From: Heterohyrax brucei
Taxonomy: Eukaryota > Chordata > Mammalia > Hyracoidea > Procaviidae
Length of the DNA stretch: 64,000 nt
Assembly (NCBI GenBank): GCA_028571685.1
Contig: CM053166.1
Span: 64,008,111-64,072,110 of the forward strand
Reading direction: 5' to 3'
A program made the translations under genes and the position numbers. The notes below the pieces were generated by a model. The model ran no database searches, was not told the origin of the DNA, and was given only the letters and a program-made list of their open reading frames with translations. Shown in pieces: positions 1 to 10,640 of the stretch (within the stretch, counting starts at the first letter, position 1; every line of letters starts with the position of its first letter).

Positions 1-1425
1 TTTTCTTATTTCTTTTCTCTGATTTCTCTTCATAAATGCTATTGTAAGTTGCTCTATCCTCAAGGTCACTAAGTGATTTACATCTCCTCAATTCCACTCT
101 TTTGGCTTTGGATTGAATTGTCTGTCATTTTGTTAGTGATCTGCTGGATTTCAGATCATTGGTGCTCCATCAGTTCAAAGAACTTTCTTAATTTTTCATT
201 TTGTTCTGCTGCATTTTGTTTAATCTCTGGGACAGCTCTATATGTGTCTTTTGTACTCAGCCTGTGATAGTTTCAGAAAGGCTTCTTCCTGTGGGAGTTT
301 TTTGATTCTTTATTTTGGGAGTTTTCCAGAGCCATTGTGGACTGTTTTCTTTAAATGGTTAGGAATGGTTTGTTGCCTTTGGGCCATCTAGAAGCTGTTT
401 AGTTTCTCTGGTGTTACCTCAACAGGAGCTGAGGCCTAGTTCTGGGATGGGAGTTGGTCAGCAGCCACCTCTGTGTACTCTAGTGACTGCCCCCAATGGA
501 TTCTCTTGAGTGGCAGGCTCCACCTCCTGGCTGGCAAAGACAGCCCTCTACTTATGGAGTGACTGGGGGCCATTAATCAGCCCTATGATGTGGGTCAGTA
601 AAGGCTGGAAGAGATGTTGCCAGGCCACTCAGCCATTATTTCTTTAGGAAGTCTTATTTTAAAAAGCTGGGAGCTGTCAGACAGCTGCTGAAATCAGACA
701 GGCTGTCAGGTGTGGCAGGCTCCACCTGGTCTTCCTGCTCACAACAGAATTACCTCTTCAGTCATGCCTAGATGTAGTTGAAAGTAGGGAGGGGTTGTAG
801 TCTTTCTGCCATCCTCAGCTGGGCTACACCAGTAAGATAACACTGTACTTAACACAACATTTATGTTGGAAAAGAACTTTCCAGACTGGCACTGCTTTTC
901 AGCTTGGGAATTAGCCACCGCTGAGTCCTCCAGTTGGGTGACTCTGCCTCCTAGCCAACCAAGATGGCATTCCAGCTGAGGGGCCCTTCCCACCATGATA
1001 CAGCGGAATCTATGGCAAAGCTCAGAAAAGAGAGGGTGGAGAGGCAGTGGTGCCCTCAGTCAGCAGCCCGGCTCTCAAAATGTGGCTATCCCACGCACTG
1101 TCTCTCTCCTGCACTATACATTGTTTACTTTAGCACTGCAGTTCAGCATACTTGCTGGCTCATGCCCATCCTCCATCTCCCAAATAACAGAGATGGCATC
1201 AATACCTGAAGTCCACCCAAGTGGTGAGTCAGCAAGATCAGGGCTCAGGGTGTGCTGCCTCATGTTAGAGAGAGGTAGATTCCCATTTAGTGGTATACAG
1301 TCATATCTGACAACCCTATGCCATATCCTAGGGTTCCCTGAGTGTCCAGAGTACTCAATCCAGGCCTTACTTCTCAGATGAATTGATGAGACATGTGTCT
1401 AGTCCACCATCTTGGCCCTGCCCCC
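1..1425 (-). mobile_element. LINE-1, 5' part (5' UTR and start of ORF1)
   Basis: Read on the minus strand this begins near 1425 with the L1 5' start GGGGGCAGGGCCAAGATGG, the same start as the full-length copies near 36057 and 52970. It continues through a 5' UTR and into ORF1-like sequence at about 1-360. The coiled-coil part of ORF1 is broken by stops. The rest of the element lies left of the window. The 5' end is intact, so this may be a full-length though dead copy. Confidence 0.85.
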
Positions 1426-1785
1426 TTGCCCACAAGCTTTTAAGACTCTAGACACCACTCACTAAAATAAGATGCAGAACTTTATGAACTATGTTGTGCT
1501 AATTGATGTAGCTGTTCCCAAATCTATGGCCCTTTGCCTTCAAGCCTAGGAAATTCATCCTTCAAGGTGTTTTGTTACATCTAAGAAGTTGCCCTAACTG
1601 TGGCCCTTTTGTTATCTCTATATAAGCCCTACCTACAGTTACTTATGTAGAATTATCCATCACCAAACCTATATCTGTAGATGGGAGTGTTCCCTTACAC
1701 CTCCTATGTATGAGTACTGTCAGTTAACTTCAGGAACTCATCCTAGAAAATGTGCTACATACTTCACTACTGAATAGCACCTCTG
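1426..1785. other. Unassigned intronic sequence
   Basis: Between the L1 5' end and the mariner relic. I see no coding potential and no repeat family I can name. Confidence 0.5.
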
Positions 1786-2225
1786 TCACCTTCAAAGTAC
1801 TCCCCTTGAGAAGCCATGCATTGGCGCCAGTGCCTAGTCTACCCTTCAAAGCAATTCTGGAACTCTTTCTGGAATGGCCATCAGAGCTGTAATCATATTA
1901 CCCTTAATGTCCTGAATGTCATCAACATGCCTTCCTTTCAATATTTCCGCTATCCTGGGATAAAGAAAAAGTCACTTAGGGCCAGATGAGTTGAGTAGGA
2001 AAGGTATTGCAACACAGTTATCTGTTTACTGGCTAAAAACTCCCTCACAGACAACTATACAATTAAGTTTGTGAACTTGCCACCGTGCACAGTGGCCATT
2101 CCAAAAAGAGTTCCAAAACTGCTTTGAAAGGTAGACTAGGCTTTGGCATCAGTGCATAGCTTCCCAAGGGGAGTACTTCAAAGGTGACTATAGTGATAGT
2201 CAGCAATGAGGTAGGTAGCACTTAG
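1786..2225. mobile_element. Mariner-type DNA transposon relic with inverted repeats
   Basis: Minus-strand translation over about 2075-1786 gives a degraded mariner transposase C-terminus. It includes YSTHLALSDFFF (from the family's YSPDLAPxDFFL catalytic block), a DDIxDIK-like stretch and an ending like WHRCIASQGEYFEGD. The same C-terminal segment appears again on the plus strand at about 2095-2225, so 1786-1875 and 2115-2205 form an imperfect inverted repeat of about 90 bp. The element has several stops and cannot encode active transposase. The family is recognised from the motifs; the subfamily is not known. Confidence 0.75.
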
Positions 2226-2479
2226 GAACAACCAAGTTCATGGATGTAATTGTCAGACTTCATGTAACTATCTATGTATCTACTGGCATATCTCTCAATT
2301 TATCCATTCATAAATTAGTGTTTGTTAATAGTGCTGTTTATGATAAAGTACCCTCTGTTCTTGCATTCCTCTCACTGTCCTTCTGCATCTACTTTGAAAC
2401 AACATCCAGCTTAAACTACGTGACTGCTACAATCAGGAAGGATAAAAATATTATTTTAATATTGTTTTTAGAAGCTCTG

Positions 2480-3720
2480 GACAATGTAAAAGGATATTAA
2501 GTAAAATATTAGCAAGCAAGAGCCTACAGTATAATTTGGGGCAGATAAAATAATGGCATAGGCAAAAGCTAAGACCAAAGAATAAATAAAAGAAAAATAT
2601 TCTTATGTACTAACACTAACCATCTAGAAAACATGGTAGAGAAAAAAGGCTTGTCTACAATAGAAGAAAAAACTGCAAAGCACTGAAAAATAATTTTAAT
2701 AAAAATTCTGTAACAGATAAAAATCTAAAAATATTTATTGGAAGATACAGAAGAACTGAATTAGAAGAAGAGGTGAAATATATTCTGAATGAAGAGCCTA
2801 AAATATTTTAAATGTATATTTCAATGGATAAAATAAACTGGTCAGCCTATTACTAAAGATAATTACATTAATTATGAGTAATGAAGGAGATCTAGCTCTC
2901 CCAGATTTTATATCTTAATATAATGCTTTGAATATTAAAATAGTACAAGACCAGAGTAACAACAGACATGCTAGTCTGGAAAAGAATAGATGGTCTAGAA
3001 ATAAGCCAAGCCAAGTGCCGCCATGAGTCGGTCTAGAAATAGACTCTGTTAAATACAGGAATTTAACACATGATAAAAGAGAAGTCACATATTAATAAGT
3101 GAAAAAAGTGCTAATTTGGAAAAATATCAATATATATCCCAACTAAAATAAATTATAACCCCAAATAAATACCAGATGGATTACAGACTTAAATGTAATA
3201 TATCAGCCCCTTTCAGGTGTCCATAAAAGGTTCACTCTAAGAAACTGTCAGATAAGTGTAAATTAAAATAGTAGTGAAGCACTAGGTTATTTGTTTGTTT
3301 CTCCTATTAAATTAGAGGGGGAGTATTTAACCATGTGTTGGATCTGGTAGCATTAGCCATCAAAGATGAGATTTGAAATTAGCACAATTGTTATGGAAAA
3401 TAGTGTGGTACTATGAGGAGGAGCCACCTTAAAATTCCTACACTTCTTCTCTGGAACTCCATTTCTGGACACATAGCCAAAAGAAACAAAACAAAACATA
3501 TAAAAACTTATATATTCAAATACATTCTTTGCAGTATTTTTTACTATTAAAAAAAAAAATCAGACGGGACCTGAATCATAAACAAAAAGGGAACAGCCTT
3601 CTGAATGATGGTACATCTATGCACTCAGTGGAAAACTATGATGTTTCTGAAAACTATGTAGCAATAAGAAACATATTTAGGATCTGAAAAACAAACAGCT
3701 GAAAAAAATGATAATATCAT
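2480..3720 (+). mobile_element. Old LINE-1 (L1M-type) ORF2 and 3' fragment
   Basis: Plus-strand sequence resembles the L1 ORF2 C-terminal region: an LPDF-like stretch near 2900, then a degraded W-R-x-x-A-R-N-K-P-like block, then the 3' part near 3400-3700. Many stops and indels make it a very old copy. It is interrupted at 3004-3029 by a micro-insertion with perfect 12-bp duplications. Confidence 0.6.
2992..3041 (-). repeat. Micro-insertion of TTGGC-tailed SINE 3' end, with 12-bp target duplication
   Basis: Target duplication GGTCTAGAAATA occurs at 2992-3003 and again at 3030-3041 with no mismatch. Between them lie only 26 bp (3004-3029), reading on the minus strand GACTCATGGCGGCACTTGGC followed by TTGGCT. 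The insertion splits an L1M ORF2 segment, and removing it restores collinearity with L1. Confidence 0.85.
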
Positions 3721-3746
3721 AATTATAACTATTTTTTAAAACATGT

Positions 3747-3973
3747 ATATTTAAACTAGAATCCCTGGGTGACGCAAAGGGTCAAGCACTCAACTAAAAG
3801 CCTAACAATTTTCAGTTCAAACTCACCTAGAAGCACCACAGAAGACAGACTTGGCAATCTGCTTCTAAAAGATCATAGCCTTGAAAACCTTATGGAACAG
3901 TTCTACTCTGCACACATGGGGTCATCGCGAGTCAGGATCAACTCAACAGCAACTAACAACAATATTTAAACTA
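3747..3973 (+). repeat. AfroSINE, long form, full length
   Basis: Element 3759-3961 is flanked by a perfect 12-bp duplication ATATTTAAACTA (3747-3758 and 3962-3973). It starts with a tRNA-like head (ATCCCTGGGTG), carries the middle segment with AATCTGCTTCTAAAAG, and ends GAGTCAGGATCAACTCAACAG plus AAC repeats. The AAC tail is shared with the 3' end of afrotherian RTE elements, the likely mobilising partner. Confidence 0.9.
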
Positions 3974-4193
3974 TGTATTTAAAACTATGAGTATGACTAT
4001 GTTTTTAAAAGGAGACTGGAAGAAAAAGGAACATAAAGCAAGTAGTGTTGAATTATAAAGATGTGCTAGGTGATTTTTTTCTGTTTAGTAATAAAATGTA
4101 TCTAATGTTATAGAAATTCTATAATACATAGATATATATTTTTAATAAGTTCATAATTTTGGTGAATATTCAACTTGCAATTAATTTATTTCT

Positions 4194-4253
4194 AAAGACA
4201 AACCATTGAGTCGGATCCAACTTGACGGCACTTGGCTTGGCAAAGACAAACCA
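4194..4253 (+). repeat. Micro-insertion of TTGGC-tailed SINE 3' end, with 12-bp target duplication
   Basis: AAAGACAAACCA at 4194-4205 is repeated exactly at 4242-4253. The 36 bp between (4206-4241) start at TTGAGTCGGATCC and end CGGCACTTGGCTTGGC. This is the longest member of the set in the window and the only one containing the whole palindrome region. Confidence 0.9.
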
Positions 4254-5044
4254 ACACTAGCATTTCATCTATAAGGAAATTAATTTAGATAACTAAAAAA
4301 TTAAGTCTGTTAATAGTCATAATGTGCCAAAGGGAGCTTGGAGTGATGGAAGCCAAATCAGTTGATTTCTGGAATACCAATGTATTGAATCTGAACTAAA
4401 CTCCCCAATACCATGTAACTCTAAAGTTCTTCAAGGAACTGGTATATAACAGCAATTGTCCATTCAAATTGCTGTGACTCTTAATGATGCCCAAACATAT
4501 ACCACTTAGAAATACTGTTCTCCAGAAGGGAGATCAATAGGGCCAAAATTGAGAAGAGCTTCAGCTACCCACTTAGTAAAAACAGTCCTCCCTGAGAAAT
4601 TAAAATGACCTCTTATTTTACGGAAATATTTGACTTACTGGATTTAACAACTGCTGGCCAAAGCACACACCTGAGTCTTGAAATCTCAACATAAGGGGAG
4701 GAATTCCATTTCAAAAACAGAAAAATCTCTTTTACTTGAAAATTAAAACCATGAAAATAGTCCTGGATATTCCAGACTTCTCTAGGTTCCTTTGTACTCA
4801 TTTATCTGGATCCACAAAACTGTTTCCTTACCATTTCACTTCCACCTCTCCACAGAGAGGTCCCCCTTGACCAACAACCTACAGTAGTCACCTCAACTAG
4901 GAGAAAGAAAAAAAAAACTGCAAGGCATTCTGTTTTATTTATAGCACTCAGCACTGTCTGAAATCCTGCTGTAAATTTGTTGGTTGTCTTCAATCATAGA
5001 GATATATGAACCTTTCAGTCTCATTCACCACTATCTATATTCCC
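4254..5044. other. Unassigned intronic sequence
   Basis: AT-rich, no recognisable gene or repeat family. Short open frames here have no start context, domain or splice signals that would make them credible. Confidence 0.5.
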
Positions 5045-5120
5045 GATGTTAGAATAGTGCTTGGAACAGAGCAGGCATGCAGCAAAGATTTGCTGAATTA
5101 ATATATGAATGAATAACTGA
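5045..5120 (+). repeat. MIR/L2-type 3' tail fragment
   Basis: Reads like the common ancient ending ATAGTGCTTGGAACAGAGCAGG followed later by AATATATGAATGAATAA. This is typical of MIR/L2 3' ends; I cannot separate the two. Confidence 0.5.
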
Positions 5121-5924
5121 CTTCACTGACACCTAACTGAGAGTTAAAGACAAAACTGGGGTATGGGGCAGATACTAGGAAGAAAACATGGGAAAACCCC
5201 ACATTTTCTAGTGCCCTCTTTAAAACTCAAGGCAAAGACTAAAGGCTACCTATAGTATGCTGTTTTATATCATCCAAAATAAAATAAAGTCAAGCCTACC
5301 AGGAACTCGACGGTTCATATTTCCTACAAATAACACTCTGAGTCTACCAGAGAATTTCCTTTGTTGAGAATCCAGTCTTTTGAGAAGGAAGTCTAACCAT
5401 AAGAAAGCTGCTGCTGAAGTGCTTCATTTTCCTTTAGAGAACAAAAGAAGTTAATGCAATATGAAAGATGCAATTTGATAATTTTTCAAGACAAAAAACT
5501 CTCAGAAACTGAGCTAGAGTTCTGAGTTAAGAAGCTTTTTTTCCTATTTAATGTACACTTAAATTGGCATTTTTTTAAAGTACATCCTTCAACCCACAGG
5601 GGCATTAGAGCTTTTTGTAAGGGATTATGAAGAAGGGATCCATAAATACACAGTCTGGTAAAACCTGAGTTGAACAAAATTCCTCGGATTTCTTTACTGT
5701 AGGATCTCAAATGTCCTTTGGTGTGCTAATATGAACAATAAACATTCAAGAGGGTGTTTCTCAAACTTATTTATAGATTACTTTAAGGTACAGCTCAACG
5801 AGGTCAAGTTCTTTGAGAACACCAGCTTGGGAAGCACTACCTTGGTCACACATTCCCTGATGCAATGTTCTTATCATTTTGTGTGCATATCTCTACTCTA
5901 GGGCTTCAAACTGGCTTGTTCTAG
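5121..5924. other. Unassigned intronic sequence
   Basis: No gene and no confidently named repeat. The stretch 5755-5870 has a faint resemblance to MER5-type ends (TTTCTCAAACTTATTTATAG). Confidence 0.4.
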
Positions 5925-6125
5925 TTTGAACCCCTGCTGAGAATTTGCACTTCCACCCCAGATATACTAAATCCAAATCCACAGTTTAGCAAGAAGTTCA
6001 GGTGATTCTTATATATAACAAATTTTGAGACCCATTGCTCTACTAGAGGTTCTCAAAATTGGTCCCTAAATAGTAGCATTAGCATCACCTGGGAACTTGT
6101 TAGACATGTGATTTATAAAAAAAGC
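5925..6125 (+). mobile_element. MER5-type hAT transposon fragments
   Basis: 5936-6043 resembles a MER5 3' portion (CAGGTGATTCTTATATATAA ... TTTTGAGACCCATTGCTCTA). 6045-6125 resembles a MER5 5' portion (GAGGTTCTCAAAATTGGTCC ... AGCATCACCTGGGAACTTGT). These are non-autonomous, with no coding sequence. Confidence 0.65.
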
Positions 6126-6164
6126 CCTGCTCCATTAACATTTCAACATTATTTACATTTTTTG

Positions 6165-6265
6165 CTTCATAAGCTCCATGAGAGTGCATGGATAATGCCA
6201 TCTATCTGTGCCTAGCAAAGAGTTATTATCAAACAGACATTTCAAAAATATGTGTAAATGAATAA
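6165..6265 (+). repeat. L2/MIR-type 3' fragment
   Basis: CATAAGCTCCATGAGAGTGC ... TGCCTAGCAAAGAG ... AATATGTGTAAATGAATAA matches the general form of an ancient L2 3' end. Confidence 0.5.
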
Positions 6266-6268
6266 GCA

Positions 6269-6297
6269 GATCTGACTCAACGGAACTTGGCTTTGGC
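6269..6297 (+). repeat. Probable micro-insertion of TTGGC-tailed SINE 3' end
   Basis: ATCTGACTCAACGGAACTTGG followed by CTTTGGC is the same short unit as at 4206-4241, with a TTTGGC end variant. I do not find a clean target duplication, so the borders are approximate. Confidence 0.6.
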
Positions 6298-7140
6298 ACT
6301 TAAATGTACACATTCAACAAGATAAACAAGTTACAACCATAATAGTTTTCATTTCCAAATAGGCAAGTAAAATTGTCCTTTTATATGGAGAAAATAATTT
6401 TTAATCTGCTCCTCCCTCCCTACATTTTTTTACAGTAAATGTATGTACTGTACTTTGCAGTGTTTTTAATAGACAGCAGAGTGCCTCACCATAACTCAGC
6501 TTTCTTTTACTTATTCCATAAAATAAAGAACATGTCCCCATTCAAGTTATTAGTAATGTATCTTCAGATGGAGATGTGCAAAATTTGGGGAACTTTAAAA
6601 ATACAGTTTTCTACAAAAGTGATAATCTATTGAACCTCAAGAAATAATTAATATTCATACACTTGTGTGGCACTTTGTGTTTTTACTCTCCTGTTCTACA
6701 GCATCAGAGAGCCATAAAGGCAGCCAGTGGTCTAGAAATTCAATTTGCCGTTAAAAAGTGCCTGGTCCACCAGTCAGCCCAGAGTCATAGGGCCTCTCAG
6801 GCCCATTAACAGAATCCCTGAACCTTGGTAGTCCTTTCACAGCACGTCAATGTTTCACTCCACTTAAATTTTAGAAAGGCAGCTATTTTTGCCTTCAAAG
6901 CTCAGAAGGAGCAAACTGCTCACTTTGCCTTGGAAAGGGGTCAGGGTTGGAAGGGCTGTTTCTCTGGTCTTTATTCATGCCTAACTTCAAAATTATTACC
7001 TTCTTATCGTAGAATTTTTGACAGTACTGAAGAGCACAAAGAGGTGAAAAAATTGCCCATAGTCCTGTTACTTTTAACATTCACTTTTAACATTTGAAGT
7101 AGCTTTATAGCAATTTTCTCTAATATTTACATAGTAGCTA
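6298..7140. other. Unassigned intronic sequence
   Basis: No gene or named repeat seen. The overlapping open frames on both strands near 6825-7097 have no supporting features. Confidence 0.45.
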
Positions 7141-8690
7141 ATTCCAGCTTTGTACTCCTTGACTCAACTTTGCTAATTAATATTTACCGAAACATTCACT
7201 TTACTTCATAATTAGCATAAGTTGTACATTTTCCTTTATTTGAATTTGCAACTTAAATACATTATTTTGTCTATTTTTGTTTGCTTTCCTCAGTGAACAA
7301 GCTAGAGTTTTGTTAATTCTGTTGTTTTAAAGAATCAACTGTTAAACTTCTTACTCAAATCTGTTCTGTTTACTGATCTCTAAGATTCTGCCTTTATATT
7401 TTTTTCCTTCTCTTTAATGTCTGCTTTATTGTATATTTTCTAATTTCTGTAGATAAATGTGTAGTTTATTTTCAACCTTGGCGGAAAGAACAAAGCACTC
7501 AATGCCAAAAATTTACCTGTAATTATAACTTTGCTGCATCTACAGGCTTTTATTCTTCCCACTACAATCATACATATGCTTATAAAAAATACGAAAACAG
7601 GAATAGAAAGAAGTATGGATTGATTACACATATTGATTACACATATTTGTACAACACAGAAACTACTGCTGTTGATATCTTTCCTTAAGATAACTGTGAT
7701 CAAATATACATTAAAATTGCATATAACTTTAAAAATAATTCATGTATTTTTATGATTCTAAGAGTAATTCATGCCCATACTCACTGACGATTAATATACC
7801 ATGAAATTCTACCTCCAACTGGTAGACAAGGTGAATGTTCTGGTGTAATTTTACTTGAATTTTTTAAAGCAATCATAGTTAAAAGCACAAAGTATATATA
7901 TTTACTAAATAGAGTTAAGCAAAGAACAGTCACAGATCTTAGAGAACGATGATAGACAAGTTTATTTTTTTAATATTTTGATTAAGATTTGAATGCTAAT
8001 ATTTTTAATTTTTTTAAAGAAATATTTCAAGTATTAACGCCAACAATTAACATCTACTAAAAGTCACCTAAACATAGTAACATTTTTCTATCCCTGTCTT
8101 GCACTTGAAGCTCATTTTTAATATTCTTTCATCTTCCAATAAATGTTTACAATGTTTACATAATCCTTGAACTTTGTTTTAAAATCAGTTAATCAACATT
8201 TGTTTCCATTGTTCACTATTCACCCTTTTATTTCATGACGTCCCCATGGTTGCACTGTTAAATTTGCTTCATTTCCTAATTGGCTTCAAACAACCTTCTC
8301 AGGCGAAGTTACATGGATGGAAGATTTATGATAAAGTATGTATCTGAGAACATCTTTCTACTGCTTTCACTAATGAATGACAACTTGGCTGAATCTAGGA
8401 TTTATGGATCACATGGCCCCCCTAAAAATACTGCAGACATCGTTTCATTGTCTCCCCATCTTTGGGAGTTAAACTAATCATACTGTCAAGATGCTTGGTA
8501 AAAACCAAAACCAAACCCATAGCCATCGGGTCAATTCTGACTCACAGCAACCCTGTAGCATACACAGAATTAAAAATTGCTGGGATGTGTCTAATTCCTT
8601 GTCTTTGTTATTTTCTCTTGTATCCAGTAAACATTTGATCTGTCAATTTATGTTTTTCTATAGTCCAGAACCATCAACCATCTGTTAGTT
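7140..8690 (-). mobile_element. Old LINE-1 (L1M-type) fragments
   Basis: The complement resembles old L1 ORF2. Near 7300-7345 it has the region preceding the reverse transcriptase, and near 8370-8470 the stretch corresponding to TTGGCTGAATCTAGGATTTA and TTTCATTGTCTCCCC of L1M 3' parts. It is strongly decayed and is interrupted near 8509-8561 by a short SINE fragment. Confidence 0.5.
8509..8561 (-). repeat. AfroSINE 3' fragment
   Basis: AACCAAAACCAAACCCATAG then CATCGGGTCAATTCTGACTC and ACAGCAACCCTGTAG is the complement of the last 50 bp of an AfroSINE with the GGGTTTGGTTTT tail. It is strongly 5'-truncated. Confidence 0.75.
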
Positions 8691-8699
8691 TAGCATACT

Positions 8700-9080
8700 G
8701 TAGTGGTTTGCAAGTTACTGTGATGTTGGAAGCAATGCCAACTGTATTTCAAGACCAGCAGGGTTGCTCATGGTAGACAGGCTTCAGTGGAGCTTCCAGA
8801 CTGACAGACTGGGAAGAAAGTTCTGGTGATCTACTTCTAAAAAATTAGTCAATGAAAATGGTACAGATTACAACAAAACACTGTTTCAATACACTAACTC
8901 AACTGCTTTGGATACATCAAGAGGGATAAATTACTGGAGAAGGACATCATGTTTGATGACGTGGAGGGTTGGCAAAGGTGAGGGAGTCCCTCAGTGAGAT
9001 GGACTGGCACAAATGACACAACAAGGCACATGATGATGATGCAGGTCATGAGCCATGAGCTTGACTCAACAGCAGCTCTC
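8700..9080 (+). mobile_element. RTE-type LINE, 3' end (afrotherian RTE1-like)
   Basis: Plus-strand sequence encodes decayed versions of the RTE ORF2 C-terminus: GAGAAGGACATCATGTTTGA, GTGGAGGGTTGGCAAAGG and GAGATGGACTGGCACA correspond to the family's EKDIMFGKVEGQRKRGRP and RWIDT blocks. It ends near TTGACTCAACAGCAG, the sequence shared with AfroSINE 3' ends. This is the partner LINE expected to mobilise AfroSINE. It has many stops. Confidence 0.75.
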
Positions 9081-9181
9081 TCTATTCACAGCTCAGAAAG
9101 TTGTTTTTTTGTTATAATTGCTTTCACATAGTATGCTTAATTGATTTATTTCTTTGGGAAACACAATTTTTAGAAACAACT

Positions 9182-9372
9182 GTCTGTATATTTGGAAACC
9201 CTGGTGGAGTCGTGGTTAAGTGCTACAACTGCTAACCAAAAGGCTGGCAGTTCAAGTCCAACAGGTGCTCCTTGGAAACTCTATGGGGCAGTTCTACTCT
9301 CTTCTGTAGCATTTCTATGAGTCAGAATCAACTGAATGGCAGTGGGTTTGGTTTTAGTTTGGTCTGTATATT
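9182..9372 (+). repeat. AfroSINE, short form, complete
   Basis: Element 9193-9361 has flanking 11-bp duplications GTCTGTATATT (9182-9192 and 9362-9372) without mismatch. The head is GGAAACCCTGGTGGAGTCG, the tRNA-like box is GGTTAAGTGCTACAACTGC, and the tail is GGCAGTGGGTTTGGTTTTAG. Confidence 0.92.
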
Positions 9373-9657
9373 AGCCCTATCATCCAACCAACCTATTATT
9401 ATCTATCTCATTACTTTTACATCTCTTTTTCCTCTTGTTTTGGGGAATTTTTCATGTTTGCCATTTCCATCACTTATCATCCTATTTTCTCCATTTTTGT
9501 ATTTGTTCTTCAGTACACAGAGTTGTTTTTTTTTTTTTTTTCTGCAATGCTACTTTAGTTTCATCACTGTCTTAGTTCATCTAATGCTGCTACAACAGAA
9601 ATACCACAAGAGGGTTGCTTTAAAGAATAGAAATTTTTTTTTTTTCACAGCATAGCT

Positions 9658-9699
9658 AAAACCAGAAACCCGTTGCTGTCAAGTCAATACCAACTCATG
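9658..9699 (-). repeat. AfroSINE 3' fragment, about 40 bp
   Basis: AAACCAGAAACCCGTTGCTG and TCAAGTCAATACCAACTCATGG form the complement of an AfroSINE 3' end with the T-rich tail type, inserted in the LTR. Confidence 0.7.
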
Positions 9700-9976
9700 G
9701 AAATTTGAATTCAGGGAGCTGGCTCCAAGAGATAGCTCTATCTCTCTTTTGGCTATGGGGGAAAATCCTTGTCGCTTTTCAGTTACTATTCCTATGTTCC
9801 TTGGCAATCATGTGCAATGTATCTTCCTCTCCATTTGTGCTTGCTTTGTTGCTTAATCTGCCCTTTCATGTCTCCAAAGAGAATGAATTAAGACACTCAC
9901 TATTCTGACATTTTTCTCATTAACATAAGAAAACCCATTTCTAAATAGGATCATAACCACAGGATTTACCATTCAT

Positions 9977-10148
9977 ATTTTAGGGAAGGAAACCCTGGTG
10001 GTATAGCAGTTAAGAGCTACACCTGCCAATCAAAAAGTTGGCAGCTCAAATCCACCAGGTGCTCCTTGGAAACTATGAAGAAGTTCTTTCTATCCTATAA
10101 GGTTGCGATGAGTCAGAATCAACTTGATGGCAATGGGTTTATTTTAGG
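9977..10148 (+). repeat. AfroSINE, short form, complete
   Basis: Element 9985-10140 is bounded by ATTTTAGG at 9977-9984 and 10141-10148. Head GGAAACCCTGGTGGTATAGC, tail GATGGCAATGGGTTT. It is nested in the LTR at 9568-10171. Confidence 0.9.
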
Positions 10149-10171
10149 AGGACACAATTCAATCCATAACA

Positions 10172-10640
10172 TCTTTCTCTTTTTTTTCATCAAACTCCCT
10201 TTGCATTTCTGCCTACAGTCTCATCTACAGTAATATTTTTAACTTATTTTGTTGTTCCGTTTTCTCCTTCCAGCTCTCAAGGAGTTTGCTTTAGTTGCTT
10301 ACTTTGTTTTGTTTACTTTCCTTGCATTCATTACAAAGTAAATGTTACCTAAAATATCCTTTGTCTTTCTATAGAAAATATATTCCAAAGGATTTTTCTT
10401 CCTCTGCTTCTTAAATACCATGCTCTCCTCCATTCATGTTACACAATCTTCTCAGAAATCTTATGTTGGGTTTCTTTGTTCATTCTTGAACAAACAGAAA
10501 TATGTCTAGGCTGGTGTTTTCTCCAAAATACAGTGAGTAGATTCTTTTACACTCCCTTCACCAGCTATTCCAATGTTCTTAGATTCCTCCTCTCAGTGGA
10601 GGGTGGGTTAATATAAATTCATACACAGCATGTTAAGAGA
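10172..10640. other. Unassigned intronic sequence
   Basis: T-rich on the plus strand. No gene seen and no repeat I can name. Confidence 0.45.

Larger units (their letters stand above)
9568..10171 (-). mobile_element. MaLR/ERVL-type solo LTR, decayed, with two SINEs inside
   Basis: Left end TGTCTTAGTTCATCTAATGC and right end CACAATTCAATCCATAACA match the ends of the better copies at 12057-12569 and 16413-16938. The inner portion 9585-9650 (GCTACAACAGAAATACCACA) also aligns. A short AfroSINE fragment (9658-9699) and a complete one (9985-10140) lie inside, so the LTR is older than both. Confidence 0.75.

Noticed and set aside
9272-9655. 127-codon plus-strand open frame
   Set aside because: It starts inside an AfroSINE and runs through T-rich sequence into an LTR; composition-driven, not a gene.
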